A stretch of 64,000 bases of DNA from Leclercia sp. S52 (GCF_039727615.1 NZ_CP152474.1:4588001-4652000); one strand, 5' to 3'; positions 46,786 through 55,837 are shown, numbered from the stretch's first letter. The notes: a model not told the origin generated them from the sequence alone. Translations and numbers: made by a program.

Positions 46786-47367
46786 ATGTACCAGTTCCTT
46801 CTGGGAAAAATCTCTACCCTCAGCGCTGACCCTCTGGCGTCAGCGCTGGCCGAGCAGGCGCCTCAGGGCGCGCGTCGCACCCCCTGGCTGGCCGGGCGGA
46901 CGCTGCTCGCCCGGGCATTATCGCCCTCCCCGGTGCCGGAAATCATCTTCGGTGAACAGGGGAAACCCGCCTTCGTCGATGCTCATCCGTACTGGTTTAA
47001 CCTGAGCCACAGCGGGGATGATATTGCCCTGCTGTTAAGCGATGAGGGTGAAGTGGGCTGCGACATCGAAGTGATCCGCCCGCGGGATAACTGGCAGGCG
47101 CTGGCCAACGCCGTCTTCAGCATCGCCGAACATGACGAGCTGGAACGGGAAGCCCCGGAGGCAAAACTGGCGGCCTTCTGGCGCATCTGGACGCGCAAAG
47201 AGGCGATCGTCAAACAGCGCGGCGGCAGTGCCTGGCAGATTGTCAGCGTCGACAGCACCTTCAGATCCGCGCTGAGCGTCAGTCACATCCAGCACGGCGA
47301 ACTCAGCCTCGCCGTCTGTACGCCAACGCCCTTCACCCTCCATAACGGTGCCCTTCAGGTTCTGTAA
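46786..47367 (+). CDS. acpT: 4'-Phosphopantetheinyl transferase AcpT
   Basis: A Sfp-type transferase of 193 residues (E. coli AcpT 195) with Mg/CoA motifs GCDIEVIRPR and FWRIWTRKEAIVKQRG. It activates ApeE/ApeF by moving phosphopantetheine from CoA to their Ser. E. coli K-12 retains acpT next to yhhT without its carrier proteins, whereas E. coli O157:H7 keeps the cluster between them. Here the gene is in its full native setting, two bases after apeR. Confidence 0.95.
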   Translation: MYQFLLGKISTLSADPLASALAEQAPQGARRTPWLAGRTLLARALSPSPVPEIIFGEQGKPAFVDAHPYWFNLSHSGDDIALLLSDEGEVGCDIEVIRPRDNWQALANAVFSIAEHDELEREAPEAKLAAFWRIWTRKEAIVKQRGGSAWQIVSVDSTFRSALSVSHIQHGELSLAVCTPTPFTLHNGALQVL

Positions 47368-47372
47368 CCCGC

Positions 47373-47879
47373 TTATTTCAAATTATTCGGAAAGTCTGCC
47401 GGCAGCTCGCTGGCAGCACAGTCAATGACAGCATCGTTATTGGCACCGCAGTCGCGCACAAAGGTAATGGTGGCGAACTCATCAATGACCTCGGTTGGGT
47501 AGGCCGGGCCCGCCTCGCGATAAGAGACCATCAGCGGAATATGATCGTTCTGGAAGCAGACGGTTTTTTCCGGGTTATTCATCACCCAGCGCGGGAAGAA
47601 GATAGTGCCGTGGAACAGCTTGTCGCCGAGGTTCACAATCAGGCTCACATCGGTACCGGTCGGTTCGGTCCACGAAATTTTATAAATACTCTCGCCCACG
47701 CGAACGATATAAGCCTGCTGATCTTTCACCCAACGGTTTGCCACGATCCCGCTGTGAATACGGTAGTCGAGGGTCTGCTCGTTTTTGACATAAATCTCGT
47801 AGTTCCAGCCGTTATCGTAGGTGTATACCAGATGTTTGCCGACGAAACCGCTTAAATCATGTTTATCAAAATGGCTCAT
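47373..47879 (-). CDS. padC: Phenolic acid decarboxylase PadC
   Basis: PadC decarboxylates p-coumaric, ferulic and caffeic acid to vinylphenols without a cofactor, detoxifying plant phenolics. The 168-residue protein keeps the Bacillus PadC catalytic residues by alignment: YTYDNGW (Tyr19, Tyr21), ANRW (Arg49) and SWTEPTGTD (Glu72). The start at 47879 gives MSHFDKHDLSGFVGKHLVYTY; a reading from 47909 adds ten residues of leader. It is convergent with acpT (5 bases apart) and divergent from a LysR regulator. Confidence 0.95.
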   Translation of the reverse strand: MSHFDKHDLSGFVGKHLVYTYDNGWNYEIYVKNEQTLDYRIHSGIVANRWVKDQQAYIVRVGESIYKISWTEPTGTDVSLIVNLGDKLFHGTIFFPRWVMNNPEKTVCFQNDHIPLMVSYREAGPAYPTEVIDEFATITFVRDCGANNDAVIDCAASELPADFPNNLK

Positions 47880-47925
47880 ACTTTGTCTCCTCTGTTTCAA
47901 TGAGCCCATCTTACGCCTGCAAAAA

Positions 47926-47964
47926 TTGGATGAATAACGCTATGATTTAATCAAATTCATTCAA
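47926..47964. promoter_or_regulatory. Candidate LysR operator between padC and its regulator
   Basis: TTGGATGAAT (47926-47935) and ATTCATTCAA (47955-47964) form an inverted repeat with one mismatch. Between them TGATTTAATCA (47943-47953) is a shorter palindrome of the T-N11-A type used by LysR proteins. It lies in the 99-base divergent promoter region, so one regulator probably controls padC and itself. Confidence 0.55.
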
Positions 47965-47978
47965 AAATCAGATAAATC

Positions 47979-48840
47979 ATGCACAAAACTACTCTTGAGC
48001 AGTGGTCGCTGCTTGAACGTGTCGTCGAGTTGGGCAGCTTTGCCCGCGCCGCAGAGGAGACGCATCGCAGCCAATCTTCCGTCAGTTATAACCTGGCGTT
48101 GTTGCAGGAGCGGCTGGGCGTGGCGCTCCTGGTTCAGGCGGGGCGTAAGGCGGTGCTGACCCCGGAAGGGGAGCTGCTGTTAAATCAGGTCAAGCCGCTG
48201 CTAAACGCCTTTACCCTGCTGGAGACTCGCGCCACGACGCTACGCAACGGGATGCGTACCCGACTGGATGTGGTGGTGGACAGCATTTTCCCTCGCCGTC
48301 ATCTGTTTGCCATTCTGCGCCAGTTCCAACAGCGCTATCCGCAAACCGAGGTGCATCTGACCGAAATACTTGAGAACGCCGGCGAGGCGCTGACCCAGAG
48401 CGAGGCCGACGTGATGGTGCTAACCCGCCGCCAGGATGTGACCGGGCGTGGCGAGTGGCTGATGAATATCGATTTCGTTGCCGTGGCGCATCGGGAGCAT
48501 CCGCTGTTTGAACACGACACGCCGCTCACTGATGAAATGCTACGCCCCTGGCCACTCATCCAGATCGCCGGGCAGAACTACGCCGCGCCTCCCGGCGGTG
48601 AAGCCTGGACCTTCTCCACCATTGATGCCGCTATCGATGCGGTGATGTATCAGGTGGGGTATGGCTGGCTGCCGGAAGAGCGAATTCAGCAACAGCTGGA
48701 AAGCGGTGTGCTGAAAACACTCCCCCCTGAACCACGGCACGCGCCGTGCGACACCGCTGCATCTGATTGTAAAACGCACGCTCGCCCCGCTCGACGAACA
48801 GGTTGAAACCTTACTGCACCTCTTCAGACAGCCGTCGTAA
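47979..48840 (+). CDS. LysR family regulator, likely of padC; C-terminal frameshift as read
   Basis: A LysR-type activator: N-terminal winged HTH (LGSFARAAEETHRSQSSVSYNLALLQERLG) and a C-terminal effector domain. The C6 run at 48722-48727 shifts the frame near the end. With five C the protein continues KTLPLNHGTRRATPLHLIV, a typical LysR ending, and stops at 48840 (286 residues); as read it ends at 48806 with an unrelated tail. Divergent placement from padC suggests it responds to phenolic acids, as the analogous regulators do in Klebsiella and Enterobacter. Confidence 0.85.
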
Positions 48841-48894
48841 AGGTGAACTGCTACGCTTAACGGTCTGAACTTCAAATATGACAAGGAGCAGACC

Positions 48895-49689
48895 GTGAAA
48901 ATCGATCTTACGGGAAAAGTGGCGTTAGTGACCGCCTCCACCGGCGGCATTGGCTTCGCCATCGCCAGAGGGCTGGCGGAAAGCGGCGCTGAGGTGATTG
49001 TTAACGGACGCAGCACCGACTCGGTCAACCGGGGAATTCAAAAGCTACAGCAGGTGATACCCGGGGTGCAGGTGCGGGCGGCAATTGCCGATCTCAGCAC
49101 CGCTGACGGCGTGGAAACCCTGCTGAAGGTCGCCTCGGGCGTCGATATTCTCGTGAACAACGCCGGGATTTACGGGCCACAGGATTTTTACGCCACCGAC
49201 GACGAGACCTGGAATAACTACTGGCAAACCAACGTCATGTCCGGCGTGCGTCTGTCCCGCGCCCTGCTGCCCGGCATGGTGCAAAAAGGCTGGGGCCGGG
49301 TGGTGTTTATCTCCTCGGAGTCGGCCTGCAATATTCCGGCGGACATGATCCACTACGGGGTGACGAAGACCGCCCAGCTGTCACTGGCGCGCGGGCTGGC
49401 AAAATTTGTCGCCGGCAGCGGCGTCACCGTCAACAGCGTCCTGCCAGGCCCGACGATGTCGGACGGCTTTGCGGAGATGATGAAAGACGAGATCGAGAAA
49501 ACCGGCAAATCGCTGGAGACGCTGGCAAAAGAGTTTGTCATGGCTCACCGCCCAAGCTCGGTGATCCAGCGGGCCGCCACGGTAGAAGAGGTCGCCAACA
49601 TGGTGGTCTACGTCTGTTCCCGGCAGGCGTCCGCCACCTCCGGCGCGGCGCTGCGCGTCGATGGCGGCGTGGTGGACGATATTATCTAG
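48895..49689 (+). CDS. SDR family oxidoreductase
   Basis: A 264-residue short-chain dehydrogenase: cofactor motif TASTGGIGFAIA, NNAG (ILVNNAGIYGP), catalytic Ser (FISSESA), Tyr and Lys in HYGVTKTAQ, and LPGPTMSDG. Its substrate is unknown. The start is GTG after AAGGAG (48883-48888). It lies 54 bases behind the LysR gene and might be co-transcribed with it. Confidence 0.88.
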   Translation: MKIDLTGKVALVTASTGGIGFAIARGLAESGAEVIVNGRSTDSVNRGIQKLQQVIPGVQVRAAIADLSTADGVETLLKVASGVDILVNNAGIYGPQDFYATDDETWNNYWQTNVMSGVRLSRALLPGMVQKGWGRVVFISSESACNIPADMIHYGVTKTAQLSLARGLAKFVAGSGVTVNSVLPGPTMSDGFAEMMKDEIEKTGKSLETLAKEFVMAHRPSSVIQRAATVEEVANMVVYVCSRQASATSGAALRVDGGVVDDII

Positions 49690-49783
49690 CCATGCCGGTG
49701 CCGCCCGTCCGCTGGCGGGTGGCATCTGACGCTAAAGCAGGTAAACTGATGGGCAGAATGTGTATTTCAGCTAAGACGTAGCT

Positions 49784-50446
49784 ATGACCAATATGATTGC
49801 CGATGAGGCAGTGGCAAAATCCAGCGTACTTTCGGTGTTCGACTTCGACGGCACGCTGACGCATCACGACAGCTTTATCCCTTTCTTACGCTTTGCGTTC
49901 GGTAAACGCTATTTTGCCGGTCGCCTGGTCCGGATGGCCTTGCCTACCCTGCACTGCGTGCGCCGCAAGCTGACCCGTGACGAGCTGAAAGAGGTGCTGA
50001 TCAGGACCTTCCTGACCGGGGTGGATGAGCACTGGCTGCGTCAGCAGGCGGAGCTGTTCTGCGAGAAATACTGGGACAAACTGATGCGCCCGCAGGGCGT
50101 ACTGGCGGTGGCTGCGGAAGTGAACTCCGGTGCGGAAGTGACGATCTGTTCCGCCTCCCCGGCGCTGGTGTTGCAGCCCTGGGCCGACAAGCTCGGTATT
50201 AAACTTATCGGCACCCAGCTGGAAGTGAAGGACGGCAAGCTGACCGGACGCATCACCGGCCATAACTGTCGCTGTGCGCAGAAGGTGGCCCGGCTGGAGC
50301 ACGTCTACGGCAGCCTGACCAACTACCATGTGCGCGCCTGGGGCGATACCCGCGGCGATCACGAGCTGCTGGCTGCAGCGCAGGATCCGCACTGGCGACA
50401 TTTCCACCCGCCGCGCGCGCGCCGGAATTCGCCCATCAAGCCGTAA
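49784..50446 (+). CDS. HAD-IB family phosphatase
   Basis: A 220-residue haloacid dehalogenase-type hydrolase: motif I FDFDGTLT (Asp20, Asp22), motif II CSASP, a Lys in CAQKVARLE and motif IV WGDTRGDHELL. It belongs to the HAD-IB, SerB/PgpC-like group; the substrate could be a phospholipid phosphate or phosphoserine-like ester and is not determined. The last 15 residues (HPPRARRNSPIKP) are unusually basic and Pro-rich. Confidence 0.85.
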   Translation: MTNMIADEAVAKSSVLSVFDFDGTLTHHDSFIPFLRFAFGKRYFAGRLVRMALPTLHCVRRKLTRDELKEVLIRTFLTGVDEHWLRQQAELFCEKYWDKLMRPQGVLAVAAEVNSGAEVTICSASPALVLQPWADKLGIKLIGTQLEVKDGKLTGRITGHNCRCAQKVARLEHVYGSLTNYHVRAWGDTRGDHELLAAAQDPHWRHFHPPRARRNSPIKP

Positions 50447-50451
50447 AACCT

Positions 50452-50522
50452 GCCGGGTGGCGGCTTCGCCTTACCCGGCCTACAACATCCGTAGGCCCGG
50501 CAAGCGAAGCGCCGCCGGGCAA
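50452..50522. repeat. REP pair between convergent HAD phosphatase and terC genes
   Basis: GCCGGGTGGCGGCTTCGCC to CCGGCCTAC and the inverse GTAGGCCCGGCAAGCGAAG to GCCGGGCA form a two-unit REP element. Confidence 0.88.
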
Positions 50523-50528
50523 TATCAC

Positions 50529-51555
50529 TCAGGCTTCCCGTTTCCCCGGGAACAATAAACTCGCCACAATCCCTGCCGCCAGCACGCCCAGCACCACCAG
50601 CAGACTCGCCGTGGCACCGATGCCGTAGCCGTGATGCCAGAAGTGATCCGTGGCGTTCAGACCGAGCTTGAAGGCCACAAAGAACAGCAGCGCGATCACC
50701 GCTTTCTCCAGATGCACCAGATACTGCTTCAGCGCCTCCAGCACGAAATAGAGAGTACGCAGGCCGAGGATCGCGAACATCATGGCGCTGTAGATAATCA
50801 GCGGCTCGCGGCTCACGGCGATGATTGCCGGCACCGAGTCAAAAGCGAACATCACGTCGGACAGCTCCACCACCGCCACGCAGAGCAGCAGCGGCGTGGC
50901 ATAGCGCTTCGCCTTCTTGACGCGGCCAACCATCACCTCCTGGTTCTCCGGTTTTTCCAGCTCGGCATCCACCTCTTTCTGGCTCAGCAGGAAGGCGTTG
51001 CCGGTGATTTTCGGCCAGATCGGATAGAAGCGTTTGACCGCGCGATAGGCCAGGTGCTGAGAGTAATCTTCGATCTCGTCCTGCTCTTCGCCACGCTTGA
51101 GCATCATCACCGCCGTCCAGGCGACAATCAGGGCAAAGACCACCTCAACGTACGGCCCGAGGCTCAGCAGGCTGGTGCCGATGGCGACGAAAATGCCGCG
51201 GAAGACGATAGCGCCAATCACCCCCCCAGTAGAGCACCCGGTGACGATACTGATCCGGCACGCCAAACCAGGCGAAGATCGCCATCATCACAAACAGGTT
51301 ATCAACGGAGAGCACCTCTTCCAGCGCGTAACCGGTGAGGAACAGGCTTGCCACTTCGGCGCCGTGATGAACGTACAGGAACCCGGCAAACGCCATCGCG
51401 GTCATCACCCAGAAGATCGACCACAGCGCAGCACTTTTCAGTGAAATGGGTTTGTCATGGCGATGCATGAAGAGGTCGATGAACATCGCCCCCACCGCCA
51501 TAACCACAAATACAACAACGGTTTCCGTCGGGAAACCGAGATGAGCAGATGACAT
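50529..51555 (-). CDS. TerC family integral membrane protein, frameshifted as read
   Basis: A TerC/Alx-type protein with about eight to nine TM helices; family motifs are EEVLSVDNLFV, VVELSDVMFAFDSVPAI and FAILGLRTLYF. Related proteins (E. coli Alx, MeeF-type) handle manganese or metalation of exported proteins. The reading frame breaks at the C7 run 51221-51227; with six it joins HRVLYWGVIGAIVFRG and gives about 341 residues. The start at 51555 (MSSAHLGFP) is chosen over 51561. The leader (51556-51714) is long and has hairpins but no convincing riboswitch. Confidence 0.85.
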
Positions 51556-51714
51556 ACACAACCCTTTTTGAAGACAAAATACAAACCATGCAGACTGGCG
51601 AGGCCAGTAAAGGAAAAGGGGGGACAGTTTTACGCTCTTCTCCCCTTAAAACACGAAACCCTTCGTGCGGGAATGTACTTTACCTCACAACGCAGAGGTT
51701 CTGCCATCGGCGGT

Positions 51715-52113
51715 TTAGGGGCTCATGCCGCGCAGCCGTTGCAGTACCGCCACCAGCACCGCGACCGACCAGCCTACCATCAGCGCCCCGATCAGCCCCT
51801 CCACGCCGCCAATCAGCCGCCAGTGTTCCGGCAGAGTGACATCCCCGTACCCTACTGTAGCGTAGCTGACCAGCGAGAAATAGAAGCTGGTATTCCAGTC
51901 AGAAAAGGCCTCTACAACGCGATAAAAGACGGCAAACAGGCTGGCTTCAAGCAGATGGGCAAAGAGTGCGGTGACAATAATGGCAATATTGCGGAACACA
52001 ATGCGGATAACCGATTCAACATTCAGATTGATGTATTTCAGGACCACAAACATCCATACGGAATGAATGATCACCGTCAGGTTGATCAAAATAATGATGC
52101 TGACAAGCTGCAT
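51715..52113 (-). CDS. Small two-TM potassium channel-like protein
   Basis: A 132-residue membrane protein with about four hydrophobic stretches and a K+ selectivity filter, TVGYGD, within YATVGYGDVTL, followed by an inner-helix-like segment. This is the Ion_trans_2 pore pattern without any cytoplasmic RCK or cyclic-nucleotide domain. The start at 52113 (MQLVSIII) follows AGAGGG; a reading from 52137 adds eight residues. Role unknown. Confidence 0.83.
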   Translation of the reverse strand: MQLVSIIILINLTVIIHSVWMFVVLKYINLNVESVIRIVFRNIAIIVTALFAHLLEASLFAVFYRVVEAFSDWNTSFYFSLVSYATVGYGDVTLPEHWRLIGGVEGLIGALMVGWSVAVLVAVLQRLRGMSP

Positions 52114-52240
52114 ATCACCCTCTCTGGTGAGCAACAAAATGCGCCCTGTTCAGACAAACAGCGCGCAGGATGGAGAGACATTTGCAGTGCAGTGTAGCGG
52201 AACCGGAGGATGGAAAAGGGGCAATAGTTGCGACGAGGTA

Positions 52241-53434
52241 CTATTTCTCTGCCAGGGCTTCAGCACAGGCCCAGGCGCTGGCCCACGCCCACTGGAAGTT
52301 ATACCCACCCAGCCAGCCGGTTACATCCACCACCTCACCGATAAAATAGAGTCCCGGCACGTTGCGGGCCTCCATGGTGCGCGAGGAGAGCTCGTTAGTG
52401 TCCACGCCGCCAAGCGTCACTTCTGCGGTGCGATACCCTTCGGTGCCGTTGGGCTGGACGCGCCAGGCGGTTAAGGTCTCCACCAGCGCCTGCTGGTCAC
52501 GGCTGTTAAGCTGCTTCAGCGACAGATCGGGAATTTGCCCCAGCAGCTGCAGGCACTCCACCAGCCGCTTCGGCAGCTGCATGGCTAAGGTGTTTTTCAG
52601 ACTCTGATTCGGGTGCGCCGCGCGCTGTTCATCCAGGAAGCTCGCCAGATCGCAGTCCGGTACTAAGTTGACGGTGACGAACTCCCCCGGCTGCCAGTAG
52701 CTGGAGATTTGCAGGACCGCCGGACCGGAGAGACCGCGATGGGTGAAGAGCAGGTTCTCACGGAATACGGTGCCGTCCTCAGCCGTGATGACTGAGGGCA
52801 CCGAGACGCCGGAGAGGGTTTGCAGCTGCTCCAGCAAAGGTTTATGCAGGGTGAACGGCACCAGACCGGCACGGGTCGGGAGCACCTTCAGGCCAAACTG
52901 TTCGGCAACTTTATAGCCAAACGGCGACGCGCCCAGCCCCGGCATTGAGAGCCCGCCGCTGGCAATCACCAGCTTTTCCGCGCTCACGGTTTCGCCATTC
53001 AGTTGCAGGGTGTATCCCGCCTCATCGCGGGCCACTTCCAGCACTTCGCTGCGCAAACGCAGGGTAACCTGACCTTTTTCGCACTCTGCTAACAGCATAT
53101 CGACAATCTGCTGCGCCGAATCGTCGCAGAACAGCTGGCCGAGGGTTTTCTCATGCCAGGCGATACCGTGTTTCCCCACCAGGTCAATAAAGTCCCACTG
53201 GGTGTAGCGTGCAAGAGCAGATTTGCAAAAATGACGGTTCTGGCTCAGATAGGCCGCAGGTTCGATATAAAGATTAGTAAAGTTGCAGCGGCCCCCGCCA
53301 GACATCAGGATTTTTCGACCCGCTTTTTTACCGTTATCGAGCAGCAGAACCCGGCGCCCTGCCTGTCCGGCCATTGCCGCACAGAATAAACCTGCCGCAC
53401 CGGCGCCAATAATGATGGCATCATACTTTTCCAC
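52241..53434 (-). CDS. yhiN: YhiN family flavoprotein (HI0933-like)
   Basis: A predicted FAD-binding oxidoreductase of 397 residues: the dinucleotide fold IIIGAGAAGLFCA, GRKILMSGGGRCNFTN and the end GEVVDVTGWLGGYNFQWAW. Function is unknown. The start is GTG at 53434 with AGGAG 9 bases upstream, giving VEKYDAIIIGAGAAG as the equivalent of E. coli MERFDAIIIGAGAAG; a reading from 53482 would be longer. It is divergent from pitA. Confidence 0.92.
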   Translation of the reverse strand: MEKYDAIIIGAGAAGLFCAAMAGQAGRRVLLLDNGKKAGRKILMSGGGRCNFTNLYIEPAAYLSQNRHFCKSALARYTQWDFIDLVGKHGIAWHEKTLGQLFCDDSAQQIVDMLLAECEKGQVTLRLRSEVLEVARDEAGYTLQLNGETVSAEKLVIASGGLSMPGLGASPFGYKVAEQFGLKVLPTRAGLVPFTLHKPLLEQLQTLSGVSVPSVITAEDGTVFRENLLFTHRGLSGPAVLQISSYWQPGEFVTVNLVPDCDLASFLDEQRAAHPNQSLKNTLAMQLPKRLVECLQLLGQIPDLSLKQLNSRDQQALVETLTAWRVQPNGTEGYRTAEVTLGGVDTNELSSRTMEARNVPGLYFIGEVVDVTGWLGGYNFQWAWASAWACAEALAEK

Positions 53435-53665
53435 GTCTCGATTCTCCTGGTTTTGAGGGCGCGGATTGTAAAGTTTCCTCAAGAAGCGTGCCAGCGCAAA
53501 TATCCGCGATCTCGTTCATTTAATTGAAATTTAAAAAATAATTCTTTTACTGCTACGCTTATGTCAGTAGGCAAATCAAAAAAAAGTCTATATTTCACTT
53601 TGCCCGTTGCGCATTTGTCCTGGATAATGCGCCGCGTTCATGTCCTCAAGATGGCGTAACGTCCT

Positions 53666-55162
53666 ATGCTACATTTGTTTGCCGGCCTGGATTTTCATAC
53701 CGGGCTTTTACTCTTGCTTGCTCTGGCCTTTGTATTGTTCTACGAAGCGATTAACGGCTTCCACGACACTGCGAACGCAGTCGCAACCGTTATCTACACC
53801 CGTGCTTTACGATCGCAAGTTGCGGTTGTGATGGCTGCGGTGTTTAACTTCTTTGGTGTTCTTCTGGGAGGTCTGAGCGTAGCCTACGCCATTGTGCATA
53901 TGCTGCCAACGGATCTGCTACTCAATGTCAGTTCCGGCCATGGCCTGGCCATGGTGTTCTCACTGCTGTTTGCTGCAATTATCTGGAACCTCGGTACCTG
54001 GTATTTCGGCCTGCCAGCATCCAGTTCTCACACGCTGATCGGCGCCATCATCGGTATTGGTTTAACCAATGCGTTGATGACCGGTACGTCTGTGGTGGAC
54101 GCGCTGAATATTCCTAAAGTCCTGGGTATCTTCGGTTCACTGATTGTTTCTCCGATTGTCGGTCTGGTGGTAGCGGGTGGTTTAATCTTCCTGCTGCGTC
54201 GTTACTGGAGCGGCACCAAAAAACGTGCCCGTATCCACCTGACGCCAGCCGAGCGTGAAAAGAAAGACGGTAAGAAAAAGCCGCCATTCTGGACGCGTAT
54301 CGCTCTGATCGTTTCTGCTATCGGCGTGGCCTTCTCTCATGGCGCGAACGACGGCCAGAAAGGGATTGGTCTGGTGATGCTGGTGCTGATCGGCGTGGCG
54401 CCTGCGGGCTTCGTGGTGAATATGAATGCCACCGGTTACGAAATTACCCGTACCCGTGATGCAATCAACAACGTCGAAACCTATTTCCAGCAGCGTCCTG
54501 ACCTGTTGAAAAAAGCGACCGGCGTTGATCAGCTGATCCCTTCTCCGGAAGCGGGCGCAACCAAACCGGCTGAGTTCCACTGCCATCCGGCCAACGCGAT
54601 CAACGCGCTGGAGCGGGCGAAAGGCATGCTGACGGATGTCGAAAGCTACGAGAAGCTCACTCCAGAGCAGCGTGGCCAGATGCGTCGCATCATGCTGTGT
54701 ATCTCTGACGTGACCGAGAAAGTGTCTAAGCTGCCTGAAGTGTCTGCTGACGACCAGCGTCTGCTGAAGAAACTGAAAGTCGACATGCTGAATACCATCG
54801 AGTATGCGCCGATCTGGATCATCATGGCGGTCGCGCTGGCGCTGGGTCTCGGTACGATGGTCGGCTGGCGTCGCGTGGCGACCACCATTGGCGAGAAGAT
54901 CGGTAAGAAAGGCATGACCTATGCCCAGGGGATGTCTGCTCAGATGACGGCAGCGGTCTCTATCGGTCTGGCCAGCTACACCGGTATGCCGGTATCCACT
55001 ACCCACGTACTCTCTTCGTCCGTGGCGGGTACCATGCTGGTTGATGGCGGCGGTCTGCAGCGCAAAACCGTGACCAGCATTCTGATGGCCTGGGTATTTA
55101 CCCTTCCGGCCTCGATTCTGCTGTCTGGCGGTCTGTACTGGATCTCCCTGCAATTCCTCTAA
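53666..55162 (+). CDS. pitA: Low-affinity inorganic phosphate/metal-phosphate transporter PitA
   Basis: PitA imports metal-phosphate complexes with protons. The 498-residue protein (E. coli 499) has about ten TM helices and the two PHO4 family repeats, [12 protein letters not shown] near the N-terminus and [13 protein letters not shown] mid-protein, then [16 protein letters not shown]. It is divergent from yhiN; the 230 bases between hold AT-rich promoter sequence only. Confidence 0.95.
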   Translation: MLHLFAGLDFHTGLLLLLALAFVLFYEAINGFHDTANAVATVIYTRALRSQVAVVMAAVFNFFGVLLGGLSVAYAIVHMLPTDLLLNVSSGHGLAMVFSLLFAAIIWNLGTWYFGLPASSSHTLIGAIIGIGLTNALMTGTSVVDALNIPKVLGIFGSLIVSPIVGLVVAGGLIFLLRRYWSGTKKRARIHLTPAEREKKDGKKKPPFWTRIALIVSAIGVAFSHGANDGQKGIGLVMLVLIGVAPAGFVVNMNATGYEITRTRDAINNVETYFQQRPDLLKKATGVDQLIPSPEAGATKPAEFHCHPANAINALERAKGMLTDVESYEKLTPEQRGQMRRIMLCISDVTEKVSKLPEVSADDQRLLKKLKVDMLNTIEYAPIWIIMAVALALGLGTMVGWRRVATTIGEKIGKKGMTYAQGMSAQMTAAVSIGLASYTGMPVSTTHVLSSSVAGTMLVDGGGLQRKTVTSILMAWVFTLPASILLSGGLYWISLQFL

Positions 55163-55183
55163 TCGCAGGCAGGTAACACGAAG

Positions 55184-55214
55184 AGCGGGTCAGGAAACTG
55201 GCCCGCTTTTTTTT
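55184..55214. terminator. pitA terminator
   Basis: AGCGGGTC and GGCCCGCT form a hairpin followed by T8, 22 bases after the pitA stop. Confidence 0.85.
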
Positions 55215-55218
55215 GCGC

Positions 55219-55554
55219 TCAATGCCAGATGAGGAGAGCAATCATACTCACCACCACCAGGCCGCACAGCGCGCTGGTCAGAATGAACTGGCGGCGCAGG
55301 CGTTCACAGCGGCGGATAAACTCATCGTCATGATGATCGCGATAACGCTGGGCGTAGATATACCACACCAGGCGCATCTGTTTGCTGGGCTGCCCGTGCG
55401 AGGTGAAAAAGCCCCCGCCGTCGACATATTGATAAAGCAGCGGATCGCAGCCACGCAGTACCACTAACAGGGCGCGCAAGGATGAGAAATAACGCGCCAT
55501 ATTCACGATGCAAACTACACATAACGCCCAAAACAATGCGACGGTGCTAATCAT
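55219..55554 (-). CDS. uspB: Universal stress protein B
   Basis: A small inner-membrane protein, 111 residues as in E. coli, with an N-terminal and a C-terminal TM. E. coli uspB is sigma-S dependent and linked to stationary-phase ethanol resistance. The start at 55554 ([12 protein letters not shown]) is the E. coli one. It is divergent from uspA with 283 bases between, which hold the two promoters and no further gene. Confidence 0.95.
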   Translation of the reverse strand: MISTVALFWALCVVCIVNMARYFSSLRALLVVLRGCDPLLYQYVDGGGFFTSHGQPSKQMRLVWYIYAQRYRDHHDDEFIRRCERLRRQFILTSALCGLVVVSMIALLIWH

Positions 55555-55837
55555 ACTTCCTCCCCGGCGTCCGCCCACGAAGCAATGCTCCGGGACTACC
55601 GCACCCATGCCCTGACAGACGGTTCAGTGAAAGAGAGACTCAAAAGCCGATCGGCTTCACATTTTAGTATCCGAACGGCTTATTCAATAGTGTAGGAGAT
55701 CCGCTAATTTTTTTGCCACAAGGTTAATCGTTATCAACACCAATGCTTGAAAATTTTGTTTAACTGGGCCGTAATGAAGGCAGGTAGACGACTGCTACAC
55801 GCATTGGTCATCGATAACTTAAGGAAGGAGTAACACT

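Noticed and set aside
47373..47879. PadC as part of aryl polyene head-group chemistry
   Set aside because: PadC acts on cinnamic-type acids, whereas the APE starter is thought to be 4-hydroxybenzoate. It also lies on the opposite strand with its own regulator, so adjacency alone is weak.
51556..51714. yybP-ykoY (manganese) riboswitch in the leader of the terC gene
   Set aside because: The minus strand has AAGGGGAGAAG, close to the class core GGGGAGUAG, and terC genes often carry this switch. The U is changed and the matching 3' half was not found. An Infernal hit would be needed to revive it.
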